Positions 1 to 11,118 of a stretch of DNA of 59,590 nt are shown here, piece by piece (the stretch's first letter is position 1; each line of letters opens with the position of its first letter). This DNA comes from Byssochlamys sp. IMV 00236 (taxonomy: Eukaryota; Ascomycota; Eurotiomycetes; Eurotiales; Thermoascaceae). The position numbers were made by a program, and so were the translations under genes. The stretch covers positions 1-59,590 of the forward strand of contig MSJH02000734.1 of assembly GCA_001931875.2 (NCBI GenBank), read 5' to 3'. The notes below the pieces were generated by a model. That model was given only the letters and a program-made list of their open reading frames with translations. It was not told the DNA's origin and searched no databases.

Positions 1-828
1 TGCGCTTCGTGCCAGTTTTAACAATCCTGATAGAGCTGTGGAATATCTGTTCAATGTAAGTTCATTCATAGCTTCTGATGATTGCATCTAATATCTTTTT
101 AGGGCATTCCTGAAAATATATTGAATGAAATGAATGCTGCACAACAACCACAATCAGATGAGCAACAACAAGATACCAACACACCTATATCTCCTGGCAC
201 AACGACAGCTCCTGCCAATGATGCTAGTAAGTATATATATTTATGTATATATAAAGAGCTTCAACTCACCTACTTTAGATGCACCATTGAATCTTTTTGC
301 TGCTGCTCAACAACATGCTCAGCAACAACAGCAACAGCAACAACAACAGCAACCATTAGGTGCAGATCTTGCCAGCTTTAGAAACACACCTCACTTCCAA
401 CAAATTCGTCAATTAGTTCAAACAAATCCTGGTTTGCTTCAACCTTTGCTTCAATCAATAGGCCAATCCAATCCAGAATTGATTCGAGCTATTAATGCTG
501 ATCCTAATGGATTCCTACAAGCATTCTTGGAAGGAGCTGAAGGAGAAGAAGGCGGACCAGAGACAGCAACAATTCAAGTGACTGCTGAAGAAAGAGAAGC
601 AATTGAAAGAGTAAAATAGGAATATTATTTTAATGATATTATTCTCTAACTTACTATTATAGTTGGAAGCATTGGGTTTCCCAAGACAGGTTGTCATAGA
701 AGCTTATTTCGCATGCGATAAGAATGAAGGTAAAAGCAAAGAAAAACACATCATTTGCTTTTATTTATTTTTACATAGAATTGGCTGCAAATTATCTCTT
801 TGATCATGGAAATGATGATTTTGAATAA
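1..828 (+). CDS. RAD23: RAD23-type UV excision repair / proteasome shuttle protein, 5'-truncated by the window edge
   Basis: Only the C-terminal part is in the window. Exons read from the sequence: 1-55, 103-226, 279-610, 663-729, 779-828, with clean GT-AG introns. The product shows the end of a UBA1 domain (RASFNNPDRAVEYLFN), a poly-Gln linker, an XPC-binding (STI1-like) domain with the hallmark PLLQSIGQSNPELIRAI, and a C-terminal UBA2 (LEALGFPRQVVIEAYFA, ELAANYL) ending at a TAA. Family knowledge: RAD23 carries ubiquitylated cargo to the proteasome through its N-terminal UBL and stabilises Rad4/XPC in nucleotide excision repair. The N-terminal UBL is outside the window. The visible part is fully open and splices in phase, so this copy looks functional. 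A second, damaged copy lies at 3441-4737 beyond a transposon. Confidence 0.93.
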
Positions 829-992
829 TAATAAAAAAAAAGAATTACTTTTTTAGTAAATGTAAAGAGATTCTACCAGGAAGTTGTTACTCATATAGGA
901 AGAAGATATAGGGCAACCATTTTCTTTAGTTATTTTTTAAACTACGCCATAATGTAATATAGATTCAGTAGACATCAACGGTTTGTATCGAT

Positions 993-3367
993 TTGCTTAT
1001 TTTGCCCCCCTTTCTGAACTTTAAAACTTGGAGTGGCCGACTTGTATGGCTAAGAGATAAGATTTTTTTTTACTTTATGCTTTATCTTCTTTGTGTTTGC
1101 ATATTTATATCTGGTAGAAGCTGCATCTCTTCATTAACTGACAACAACTATCTTAGTTCATTATATATTTGTAATAGTCTGTTGTTATTTTCAGATGTTA
1201 AATGTATACGACTTTCTAAAGCTTGTCTGCATATACTTGTAATGCTTGTCAACAACTCACCACTCTACCTCCAGCTTCAGATGGTACTTCTGATTGAAGC
1301 ACACCAGAGCTTTCAGAAACTGCTTCGATATGATTATTCTCAACAGTATTTTGGATAAGTATTATCTATGGTATGAACTCTCAAGCTAGAGTCAATTTCT
1401 AGGTAATATAAGTATACTGTAGCATTTCTCTTGTTGCTATCGTGACAATCTATCTTGGGTGTAAACCACACAGCTTTTATCGAAGCGATAAACCAAATAT
1501 ATATGCTTACAGGCACGCCTATTTCGTTGAAAGTCTATGCAGTTACAAGCAGTCATCATTCCTTGCTCAGTTGATATATCGTATACAACTTTCGTCGTGA
1601 AAGGTTTGACGATATAACAAACTTCTTCATCAATATACACTTTCTGCACCGTATCTGCTAATGCCAATTCATTGATTTCTTCTGCTGCAATCATTCTCTT
1701 TCTTGTCTCTCTAGTCTTTAAGCTCATACGTCCGATATTAGCAACCATTCTTGCTGTATTGTGCATAAAATCGGCATGAGCATCATCAACCAAGATAAAG
1801 ACTAAGCAATCCAGTCTTCTGTTCCTTTTTCTTTGTAAATAATTCGTCTTCAATTGGTTATACCAACTCTCAATATAGTTGTTTGTTTCCATATTGGTGA
1901 ATATTTGTGGCTGGTAGGCAGCAGACCAATGCATAAACTTATCATCAACAAGGTACTTTTGAGTAAAGTGAGCCATGACATCCGTATGCACTGAAAATTC
2001 CTGTTGGAAATGTAACAGCCTCTGGGTGAACATTTGGGTTGAACTTTCCCACATCAAACTCTTAAGAGCTGCTATCATACTTCTATGGGCAGCATTGTTG
2101 GCAGAGACGCTTCCTAACTCGACTTTCTTGCGAATTTGATCTATCCAGGCTCTGCTGTCATGGAAAAGACACCACTGTATACTGACAGTAGAACCAAAGA
2201 TTCCTGTAATGGTTGCATGTCCAGCGGCGGAAACGTGGATTGTTATTTTCTTTAAGCAAGGAAATTATTGATCAGGTCCAAGGTTCTTGATAAATCTTAA
2301 AAAGCATGCGATTGGAATCATTGAGTGATCACTAGTAAAGAAAAAGGCGACAGGGCAACCACTTCCTGTAATGGAATGTCTAACGATAATGCTATATAAT
2401 ATAACATTGACTATGTTGGACACACAATGTGTAGCATCCAGGCGAAATGATTCATCTCGAATTAGTTGCTGCCTTTGCCATAGAGAAACACAGCCGAATG
2501 TATAGCTCTGTTTGAAGCCTTGAGCAATATAAGTAAAGTAATCTCGTTGTTGCTAAAGATCTTTCAACCAAAGCTTGATCGATTCCTTCTGATCGTTGTG
2601 TTTTTTATACGATAGTTCTTGAATCTTTTTATATATGTTATAAACATCTCCTGAATGGACAGGCTGATCAAGATGTACAACATATGCTGAAGAGGATGAC
2701 GAACTAACAGCTTCAGGAAAAAGATCTCTTATCCTTTCATTAAAATGACGTTGAATTGCAGCCCTTATATCTCTTCTACCATAGCCTTCACGTAACTTTT
2801 GCAATATAGATTCCTTTGTATTATCCGACAAAGGTAAAAAAGAGATATCATCAAGACTTTCAATAAGATGATTATGCTCAATATGAAGCTTAACAGTGAC
2901 CTGATTAGGTGTTACGAAATAACAGGTGACAGTAACATAGCATCTGCAGTCAGTCTTCTTGCTTGGTTTCTGGATTGGCCGGCTTTTAGATGATTCATCT
3001 TCTGTCTGTACACCAGCACGAATCTTATAGGTCCCAGCTCTATGCTATATGTACTTAATTTTCCAAATGATGCTTCTTCTTGTTACGCGCTTTGGCATAG
3101 GTTGGTCTTCTTCGTTTAAAGTAGACATATCACCATTCTAAATCCAACATACTGCATGATGGACAGATGAATTTTCAATGATATTTTCCAAGAGTCAATA
3201 TCAACAGTAATTTATCTAAAAAAGGGCGTGTATTATTCTAAATCTAAGCTCTCAGACATGATTACTATTCTTTAATAAAAGGGGAATAAGTGGACGAAGA
3301 ATCTAAATAAGAATAAAAAATCATTTCAAATTTAAAGTTCAGAAAGGGGGCAAAATAAGGGCGTGTT
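993..3367. mobile_element. MULE-type DNA transposon with short terminal inverted repeats
   Basis: A terminal inverted repeat of about 29 bp is visible. The left copy runs from about 996 to 1024 (it contains TTTGCCCCCCTTTCTGAAC) and the reverse complement sits at about 3331-3359 (GTTCAGAAAGGGGGCAAA). They differ by one base in the C/G run. Between them, on the minus strand, is a transposase frame of MULE type. I see no convincing 9-bp target duplication, so the exact outer ends are uncertain. The element separates the two RAD23 copies. Bases about 1025-1436 and 3130-3330 inside the element have no recognisable gene. Confidence 0.8.
1437..3128 (-). pseudogene. MULE (Mutator-like) transposase, inactivated by three nonsense codons
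   Basis: One continuous minus-strand frame runs from an ATG at 3128 to a stop at 1437 and is broken by only three in-frame stops (two TAG, one TAA), with no frameshift. In order it shows an N-terminal Cys/His DNA-binding region (CRCYVTVTCY ... HIEHNHL, FAR1/WRKY-GCM1-like), a Ser-rich linker, the MULE core with RLDATHCV (first catalytic Asp), SGCPVAFFFTSDH and QWCLFHDSRAW, and a C-terminal SWIM zinc finger (CNCIDFQRNRRACKH). The region where the second catalytic Asp is expected reads ITIHVSAAGHATITGIFG and appears to have lost it. All three stops can be explained as CAG or CAA changed to TAG or TAA. It is therefore a recently dead copy. Family placement is firm; subfamily is not resolved. Confidence 0.85.
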
Positions 3368-3440
3368 CCACAACGAGTATGTACGCATTACCTTTGGATA
3401 AGATCGATAGAAAATTTTTTTCCCTATAGCTTATCACGAA

Positions 3441-4737
3441 ATGGGTGTTTTGGTATGCTGCGTCAATACCTGTAATAAATGTAGTTACTTTTAATTTGTT
3501 TATAGAAAATCACTGTCAAGACGCCTCAGCAAAAGCAATTTAAACTCGAAATTGATAGCACGGACACTGTAAGATTGAATCCTTTGTTTGAACTCTTGTT
3601 ATCTTATCTTTCTTTAAAAAGATCCTCTCCGTCAAGGAAAAGATTGAGCAATCTCAAGGGCTCCCTGTTGCTCAACAAAAACTTGTCTTTTCTGGTGAAT
3701 TTTCAACTTACGCACACGCGTGTTTATCTGTGTATGTGTGTTCAATTGTCTTGTGACAGGTAACATTCTCTCCGATGATGAAAAGATCGAAGAATACAAC
3801 ATTACAGAAAAGGATTTCTTGGATATAGTGGTCTCAATTGTGAGCATATAACGTGATGGCTTTTTATATATGTGCTTATGTTTTTTTCTTTAGCCAAAAG
3901 CAGCCATTGGTCCTGAAATGGAAGGCGTGCTTGAGAATTTCATATCCATGGGGTTTACACGTGCTGAGTCTGAACTTGCGCTTCGTGCCAGTTTTAACAA
4001 TCCTGATAGAGCTGTGGAATATCTGTTCAATGTAAGTTCATTCATAGCTTCTGATGATTGCATCTAATATCTTTTTAGGGCATTCCTGAAAATATATTGA
4101 ATGAAATGAATGCTGCACAACAACAAGATATCAACATCTCTATATCTCCTTGCACAACCACAGTTCCTGCTAATGATGCTGGTAAGTTTATATATAAACA
4201 ATAAAAGAATATAAACTAACTTATTTATAGATGAACTAATGAGCCTCACTCAGCTTGTTGGGCTACTTGCTCAGCAACCATTAGATGCAGGCTTTGCCAG
4301 CCTTAAAAACACATCTCAACTTCAACAACTTCGTCAATTAGCTCAAACAAATCCTGGTTTGGTACAGCCTTTTTTTCGTCAATTAGCTCAAGGAAATCCA
4401 ATCTTGCTTCAAGCTCTTACTGCTGATTCTGATTTGCTCCTGTAAGCACTCCCCGAAGAACAGAGCATACCAGGAGGAGTACAACTGATTAGTGTGACTG
4501 AGGACGAAAGACTAGAAATTGAAAGAGTAAAATAGGAATATTATTTAAAAGATATTATTCTCTAACTTGCTATTATAGTTGGAAGCACAGGGTTTCCCAA
4601 GACACGCTGTCCTAAATGCTTATTTCGCATAAGAATGAAGATAAAAGCAAAGAAAAACACATCATTTGCTTTTATTTATTTTTACATAGAATTGGCTGCA
4701 AATTATCTCTTTGATCATGGAAATGATGATTTTGAAT
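3441..4737 (+). pseudogene. Second RAD23 copy, decaying (nonsense codon and damaged UBA2 exon)
   Basis: Exons can be followed: 3441-3452, 3506-3568, 3622-3694, 3760-3839, 3894-4031, about 4079-4181, then from about 4231. The product has a UBL domain (KITVKTPQQKQFKLEI ... LPVAQQKLVFSG), almost no linker, UBA1 (MGFTRAESELALRASFNNP) and an XPC-binding domain. It then meets a TAA at 4443-4445 exactly where the first copy has a Gln codon before its Ala-Phe-Leu. Downstream the homology continues through the next intron. The UBA2 exon has lost several bases (CGCATAAGAAT instead of CGCATGCGATAAGAAT) and the following donor GGTAAAAG is now GATAAAAG, so UBA2 cannot be spliced in. The sequence 3977-4123 matches 1-147 without a visible difference, intron included. 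The first tiny coding exon is the least certain part. A truncated UBL-UBA1-XPCB protein could still be made. Confidence 0.8.
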
Positions 4738-4957
4738 AATAATAATAAAAAAAAAGAGAATTACTTTTTTAGTAAAACAATAAACTTTTTCATTTCCTTT
4801 TGCGCCCCTTTATCATACATGCCTTTTATTCTCATTTATTGAATCACCGACAAAAATGACAAATCAGTCACAACCAAAAAGTTTTTTTAAATGATGAATT
4901 CCCTGCCCTAAGCCTTTTCTCAGGACTTTTTATTTATTCATAAAGGAACTCTTTGTT

Positions 4958-6311
4958 ATGGATCAGCAAGCAGGTAATAATAGAAGCCATGTCATCATTT
5001 CTCTTATCTAATTATTGACTCTAGTTGAAATCAAGAACAAGAAAGTGACAGCACCCACTCCACAAAATACACCTATAAACGCAGCTCCCATAAGCTCACA
5101 ATCTATTCCTACAGTTCCTTCCATCTCTGAAGAGATAGAAACTATTAGTACACCAGGTATAAGAACAATACACAAAAAATTTGTTGTCAAGTCACTGACA
5201 CAGAATTCATTAGGTGTTGCTGGTCAAAATAATCCAGGTCTGATGAGCATGCTTCAAGGCAGATTAGGTAATCTCATCAGTGAACCACTTCCTGCTTCTG
5301 TTCAACGTCGTGTCAATGGCTTAAAGTTTCTTCAATCCAAACATGCTGAATTGGAAGGAGAATTTCAAAAGGAAGTCTTGGCTTTAGAAAAGAAATATCT
5401 AGAGTTATACCGCCCATTATACACCAAACGTGCTGAAGTGATCACTGGTAAATACGAACCTACAGAAGAAGAAGTAGCCCTTGGTGCCAAAGTAGATGAA
5501 GAAGAAGATCAAAGTGATTTGGAGGACGATAAGGAAAACGATGCAATAGAGAGCACAGATGAGAATGCGTCGGGTATTCCCGAATTCTGGTTGACAGCCT
5601 TAAAGACCCACCCACAAATTGGTGAAACAATCACAGATGAAGATTGTAATGCCTTGAAGCATCTTGTCGATATTCGTTTAAGCTATCTCGAGAAACCTGG
5701 TTTCCAAATAGAATTCGAGTTTACTGAAAACGATTACTTCACCAACAAAGTGCTTACCAAGACCTACTATTATCAAGACAATGTGAGCGGTGGTGATTAC
5801 GTTTATGATCATGCTGAAGGATGTGATATCGATTGGAAAGAAGGCAAGGACTTGACTGTCACTATTGAAACAAAGAAGCAGCGCCACAAGGGCACCAACA
5901 AAACCCGTGTCGTCAAGCGTACAGTTCCTGCTGAATCATTCTTCAACTTCTTCAACCCTCCTGTTCTCCCAGATGACTCTGAAGAATTGGATGAAGATGA
6001 GGCTGAAGGTTTAGATGCCAAGTTGGAAGCTGATTATGAAATGGGTGAAGAATTCAAGGAAAAGATTATTCCTCACGCTGTTGATTATTTCACAGGAAAG
6101 GCACTTGAATATGAAGATTATGATGATGAAGACGATTTTGATGAAGATGACTTCCTTAGTGATGATGATATTGATGATGACGACGACGATGATGATGATG
6201 ATGATGACGATACTGTAAGCTTAAATCATCTTTTATAAAGAAAACGTTACTAAACATTTATAATAGAAGCCTGCTAAAACTGAAAATGCTCCTGAATGCA
6301 AGCAATCTTAA
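4958..6311 (+). CDS. NAP1: Nucleosome assembly protein 1 (NAP1), H2A-H2B histone chaperone
   Basis: Three exons: 4958-4973, 5025-6214, 6267-6311 (1251 nt, 416 aa). The start MDQQA is on a 16-nt first exon that splices in phase to VEIKNKK. The NAP domain is clear: the long dimerisation helix (LKFLQSKHAELEGEFQKE, LEKKYLELYRPLYTKRAEVI), the core with IPEFWLTAL and EKPGFQIEFEF, the segment NKVLTKTYYYQ, and the SFFNFFNPP motif. A very acidic Asp-rich tail follows. The last exon gives KPAKTENAPECKQS; the terminal CKQS resembles the CaaX-like end of animal and yeast NAP1 proteins (CKQQ) that can be farnesylated. Family knowledge: NAP1 shuttles histones H2A-H2B into the nucleus and deposits them on DNA. 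Length and domain order are normal. Confidence 0.95.
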
Positions 6312-6543
6312 ACTGTATACATTATATTTTTCAAAATTAAAATCATTCCATCAGTTCTAACGTCTCTTTTCATACAAGGAGGGGAACTATCTTCATATTT
6401 CCCTATTTTAAGAAGAATCTATTTTATATTTATTCTGCAATTTTAATAGCTATGATTGATTGGCTATTGGTGCACGTGACTCTCCTATATGCTTTATCTC
6501 TTTTTTTTTTTCTATTTCCTTCTTTATTTTTCCTTTCAACAAG

Positions 6544-7403
6544 ATGGCCCAAGCAATTATCTCTTTACTTTCGAATAATGCTACATTATGTCTGCCGATA
6601 GAGTCAAGCACTTACACAGTGTATGATTTAAAGCAGGAAATATTCTCCAAAACACACATTCCTGTAGATCAACAAGTACTACGAACGATTGGAGGACTTG
6701 ATATTGATGATCAACAGCCGCTAGAATCAGATAAAGACATTCTTCATTTCAACTTGTCAGCTCGTTTATTGGGTGGTAAAGGAGGTTTTGGATCTATGCT
6801 TCGTGCTCAAGGCGGTCGAATGAATGCTCAAAAGACAACTAATTTCGAAGCATGCAGAGACTTGCAAGGACGACGAATTCGAAGCGTGAATGAAGCTAAA
6901 AGGTAAATTCAGCAAAACACAAATAGGTAATAGCTAATTAATCCACTCGCAGATTGCAAGAAGAATTGGATGCTCTTCCCAAACGAGAAGCTGAAAAAAG
7001 AGAAAGATTGAAGCGAAAGATAGAAGAAGCATTGAAAGAAAGAGAACCAAGAAAGCATTTGTTTGATGATAATGAATTTTTAGAAAGCAAAGAAGAAGTA
7101 GTTGAAGGAGTAAAGTCAGCTATAGGACAAGCACTAAAGAAACAAAAGACTTCACATAATGGCAACCATAAGCCAGTAGCTTCAACATCTCAATGTCTGT
7201 TTAATGATGATATCTCTGATGAAGATGAGGATAATGAAGAAGAAGAAGAAGAAGAGGAGGAGGAGGAGGAGGAGGAAGAGGAGAAACAGGAAGAGGAAAA
7301 GAAAGTAGAAAAAGAGGAAGTAAAAGTAGAAGAAAAGGAAGACAAGAAGGAGGCTAAAGCTAGTAACCGCCAAAAGAAAGGAAAAGGGAAGAGTAAACAA
7401 TAA
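6544..7403 (+). CDS. SDE2: SDE2-like ubiquitin-fold protein (telomere silencing / splicing / genome maintenance)
   Basis: Two exons: 6544-6902 and 6953-7403 (810 nt, 269 aa). The first ATG after a pyrimidine-rich leader gives [12 protein letters not shown]. Residues 1-80 form a ubiquitin-like fold ending in [13 protein letters not shown]. The GGKGG motif is the conserved site where Sde2 is cut after the Gly-Gly so that the C-terminal part, starting with Lys, is released. The following [11 protein letters not shown] and [18 protein letters not shown] are the typical Sde2 block, followed by a long charged helix and an extreme Glu run near residues 215-235. Known role: in fission yeast the processed C-terminal fragment joins the spliceosome and supports silencing and genome stability. 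Its C-terminal half is shorter than in animals and no SAP domain is seen. Confidence 0.9.
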
Positions 7404-9666
7404 TCATTTGCATATGGGTGATACGAGCATGATGAGGCAAGATTACGTAACATAGTAACAAATGATCCAAATCAATAAAATGTTTATACCATATGTAATT
7501 GTTTACAAACACTTGAGACTGCATCTATACAACAATGGGAGGATGAGCTGTCTTATATCTCTAGCTAAAATCATTTTCCTTTGGTAATAAAGGCTAAAAA
7601 CTTAACCCCTTTGTGACGATCTCTTTGTGAGGAGAAAAGGACTCTAGTTTATTAAACACAAGAATGATGTATGAGATCATGTAGCGGTTTGTACTACTTA
7701 GAGAGTAGGCACTAATGCCACTATCTATGCGTCATTTTCTTGATAGAAATATATTGTTGCAATTGCTTGTTTAGCGCTATGGTCTTGATTAAGTAAAAAG
7801 ATTAAAAGTGAAGTCTTTATAACATTCAGATCCCTCGTTGGATATGACTGTCATGTGCAATTATAGTGTAATCCCGTAGATGAGCACTATAGTATAATTT
7901 GGGGACAGGTACAAGCTGTGATAAGCTCTATGAGTACTCTTTTTGAGTGGATTGTAAAAGGTGTGTCACATTATTGACGCCTGGGTGTTAGCGTGCAGTA
8001 GTTGGTCGTGATCAACTTGGGTATTTAGTGCTGTCTCCCGGTGATCGTCGATCAAACTCTTGTACTTTTTATCACCAAAGTATTTCGTTCTAAAACAAGC
8101 ATCAGTGACGCTAGCAAAATGAAGCCCTTTTCGAAACCCCACCGTGATGATAGCATCTCTGGAAAGCGCAAACTCTGCTTTGAATCATACAGTAGTCGAA
8201 GATCTACCTTAAATCCAACCCACATTTCACTGTATCAGCAGCTTAGTCATTTTAATAGATTTATGTCTTTGTCGATGCAAACTTGTTGTATTCAGTTTTA
8301 TATTTGTAAAAGACGAAAAGTCGATAACCACCAAAGTAGCTGTTTATTGATAGAACAGTAATAAGACGCATGTGATTTTTATAGGAGGATTAATGCCAGT
8401 GTGATTACACTTTATTCACACACTGATAAAATAAAATGATAATTTCAGACAACAAATAATAACAAAAGATACAACAAATACTAAAAAAGAGAGCCCATCA
8501 GAAGCAAAAGGACGAATAAAGAAATGATTAGTAAATCAGTTATTTACATTGGCATTAATTACTTACATTAAGAGAGAGTTTATAAGAGAAAAAAAGAGAC
8601 AAGAAAAGTGAGTAAACTTATGAAAGAGATTATTAATATCTTACCCGAAGTGCACCAAATAAGGTCAGCGATAACTGGCCCGGAAAAAGAAGGGAAAAGA
8701 GAAGAGCAAGAGATAAGAGAGGAGAGCAAGAAAGAGAGCGGATGGGACCAAGGTTTGGTAAGAACCAAACTACTCCCAATTAGCACCAGTTACTGTTTTC
8801 GATTTTATGATCTATAAAACTACATATTAGTTTCTTACGAGAGTAAAGAATATAACATACCTTAGGGCTAGCTGGGGAATAGCTGGTTTTACCTTTTGGT
8901 CCAAAGAAGCCAAGATCAGACTATTTAAACAAATTCCCTAGCAACTTTTTATTTTGTATAAAGTCTTGACCACATTTATCTTTTCTCAAAAATATCAAGC
9001 TCATTTTATGTATTAAATGTTGTCTTTTTAAATAATAAAAAAGACAAAGTGTTTAATTGGTATTGGTCTTGTAATGTGTGCGAATAATTTCTGAAAAAGG
9101 TGTATTTTAGTGGCTACTATAGTTATTGTTACTATACGTTATTCTCATCAGATGAAATAGAATGCGTGTTCTACTGCAGGTTTGTACCCAAGTTAGTATT
9201 ATGATTCATACCAAACACGTCATTCGTTATCCCCCAAAACATACCCCCAAATTGATGCCGAAGGCATTGTACAACGTTTTCAAATCTGTTATGGTTCATC
9301 AAAGATGTCTAATCTCAATATCTTTTATTTTATTTTATAATCGTTACTCTATGGATTTCTTTACTTCTTTTTATGATAATAGAATATTCATAATGAGTCC
9401 TATTTTTTTTTGTTATTACTATTATTATATAAATAAAGAGCCCTTTCAAATCAATATGTATTGATTGTCTTCTTCCTAAAAGATTATCCTAAACAATGTC
9501 CCATCATTGAGAATCCTGGAATATGGGGTAAAGCCCTATTCCTTTTACAGCCTATTATAATTGATCTATTTACAAATATGTATATTTTGTAGATGGTATT
9601 TTAAAATTCAGCAAATAGTATATATTTATGTACAAGAAAGAAAGTTATTTATTTACACACATATTA
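7404..9666. other. Gene-poor interval, no supported gene
   Basis: I find no homologous coding region in these 2.26 kb. An open frame at 8041-8361 (plus, 106 codons) and one at 8608-8817 have no recognisable domain. On the minus strand near 8866-8940 a short stretch reads SDLGFFGPKGKTSYSPASPK followed by a possible donor GTATGT, which might be an isolated exon. Around 7860-7905 there is an imperfect palindrome (TTATAGTG ... CACTATAG). Bases about 9113-9165 resemble 51906-51958 (ACTATAGTTATT ... TTATTC), suggesting a dispersed repeat. Confidence 0.5.
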
Positions 9667-10313
9667 TTAATAGTAATCATTATGGTAGTGGCTATCGAGA
9701 CGATTGGGTGGTTCGTCTAAGGGTAATCCAGCTATCTTCGACTGTAGTCGAACTAGTTTGGGTGTCATTGAGGATCTCAATTCTTCACGTGTAACAGGAT
9801 CCGATATATGTTCAAGCAGCTGCATAAAATTACTGATGCAATTATCTAAGGCTTCTCGCGCAGCAAGGATATCGCCAGAGTAATAAAAAGAGCCAATAGA
9901 ATCTTCAGCATAACTAAGCTGTTGCCATGGAGATGAGTATTAACTGCGCTCATTTTTATAAATATTTTTAATCTTACCTCATCTTGGGCTAAAGTGTATA
10001 ATGAATGTAATTTTTCTAATTCTTTTGAATAATCAAATGGTTCTGACATAGACATTTCTTCTACTGGTGATATATTCAATGAACCTCTACCGCGAAAGAA
10101 TGGCAATGCATGCCGAAATCTATCTATGACACTTGTTGTTGAATCATAGGTGCCCACCGATGTGGCATCACTATATTTCCTTAAAGGAGGACGTTCTGTT
10201 GTATGTGTTGTATCTTGACTGTGCTTTCGTTTGCATCGTTCTATGTTTGTGAACTTGTTTAGGATTGTGTATATCTTTGATTTAAATGTTGTTCCTGGCA
10301 TATGTATAGCCAT
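9667..10313 (-). CDS. Uncharacterised fungal protein with a helical C-terminal region
   Basis: Two exons on the minus strand: 9978-10313 and 9667-9918 joined in phase across a 59-nt GT-AG intron (588 nt, 195 aa). The N-terminus (MAIHMPGTTFKSKIYTILNK) is basic and Thr/Ser-rich. After about residue 85 the product becomes helical: SKELEKLHSLYTLAQDE, then SYAEDSIGSFYYSGDILAAR, then LDNCISNFMQLLEHI, then SKIAGLPLDEPPNRL. The pattern of paired amphipathic helices recalls BAG or MIT-like bundles, but I cannot assign a family from sequence alone. No membrane segment or signal peptide is evident. Splicing in phase between two helical blocks supports a real gene; the function is unknown. Confidence 0.6.
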
Positions 10314-11118
10314 GATGATTGAATTGATAAATAAATATAGAATAAAAAATTATACAAAGGAAAGAAAGGAATAAAAAAGGAATATAAATAATTTAATTAT
10401 ATAAATAATAAAACAATCAGAATAAATCTAAAAAGTCAATTATATCGGAATCTATTGTGTCACTTTGTACAGAGCCAAATTTTTATGCGCATGAAAAAGC
10501 AGATGGCAATGCATTATAAACTCCCTTGCCAAGTCCAAGTCACGATCCCTGTTAAACATATATATATATTATATATACACCTACGCCACTTGATAAAGCA
10601 GCTCAAGGGCCATTTATTAGTAAGGGCTTAGTAAGCGAGATAAAGTATATGTTTCACTGTATGCGACTGCGCCTACAAACAATAAGGAAATTTAAGGGTG
10701 CCAGATGTGGGGGGGAATGGGGGGAGAGATCAGAATACAGGTTACCCAGCCACTTGGTTACATCTTTATGTGTACCAACGCGTTAGTGTATTCGGGCCTT
10801 ACCCAATTTGTTTTGATGTTTTACGTACAAGCAAAATCAATCGCATCGATCATGGGTTTCTTAGTTAACACAACAGAATAATAATAAAACCTTGAAGATC
10901 TTGAGACATCAGATATGGTCAAGCTGCGGCTACTACGTCACAGCCGTTGCTATGTAAACTGCGAAGCAAAAAGCGTAATACTCATTATGATGTGAAATTA
11001 GAAACAAAGGATCCACGTATTCTTGTGAGACAACAATGAACGCATCATCACTCATTAATACTGGAATACCTGGGGTTAATCTTGTTGGAAGTATTAGATT
11101 ATCATCAAAAAGTATGGT
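10314..11118. other. Intergenic region between the minus-strand gene at 9667 and the metalloprotease gene
   Basis: About 800 bp, with only short open stretches and AT-rich runs (TATATATATATT near 10560) plus a G-rich patch near 10705-10725 (GTGGGGGGGAATGGGGGG). Nothing coding is supported. It should hold the promoter of the gene ending at 9667 and the 3' end of the metalloprotease gene. Confidence 0.5.

Noticed and set aside
7190..7453. Ser/Phe-rich frames opposite the SDE2 Glu tract
   Set aside because: They are shadows of the GAA/GAG repeat on the other strand.
8041..8361. 106-codon open frame on the plus strand
   Set aside because: No recognised domain, no splice support and composition near background; kept only as part of the gap description.
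9162..9464. 100-codon open frame
   Set aside because: Low-complexity Phe/Ile/Tyr-rich end with AT-driven composition; no sign of selection.
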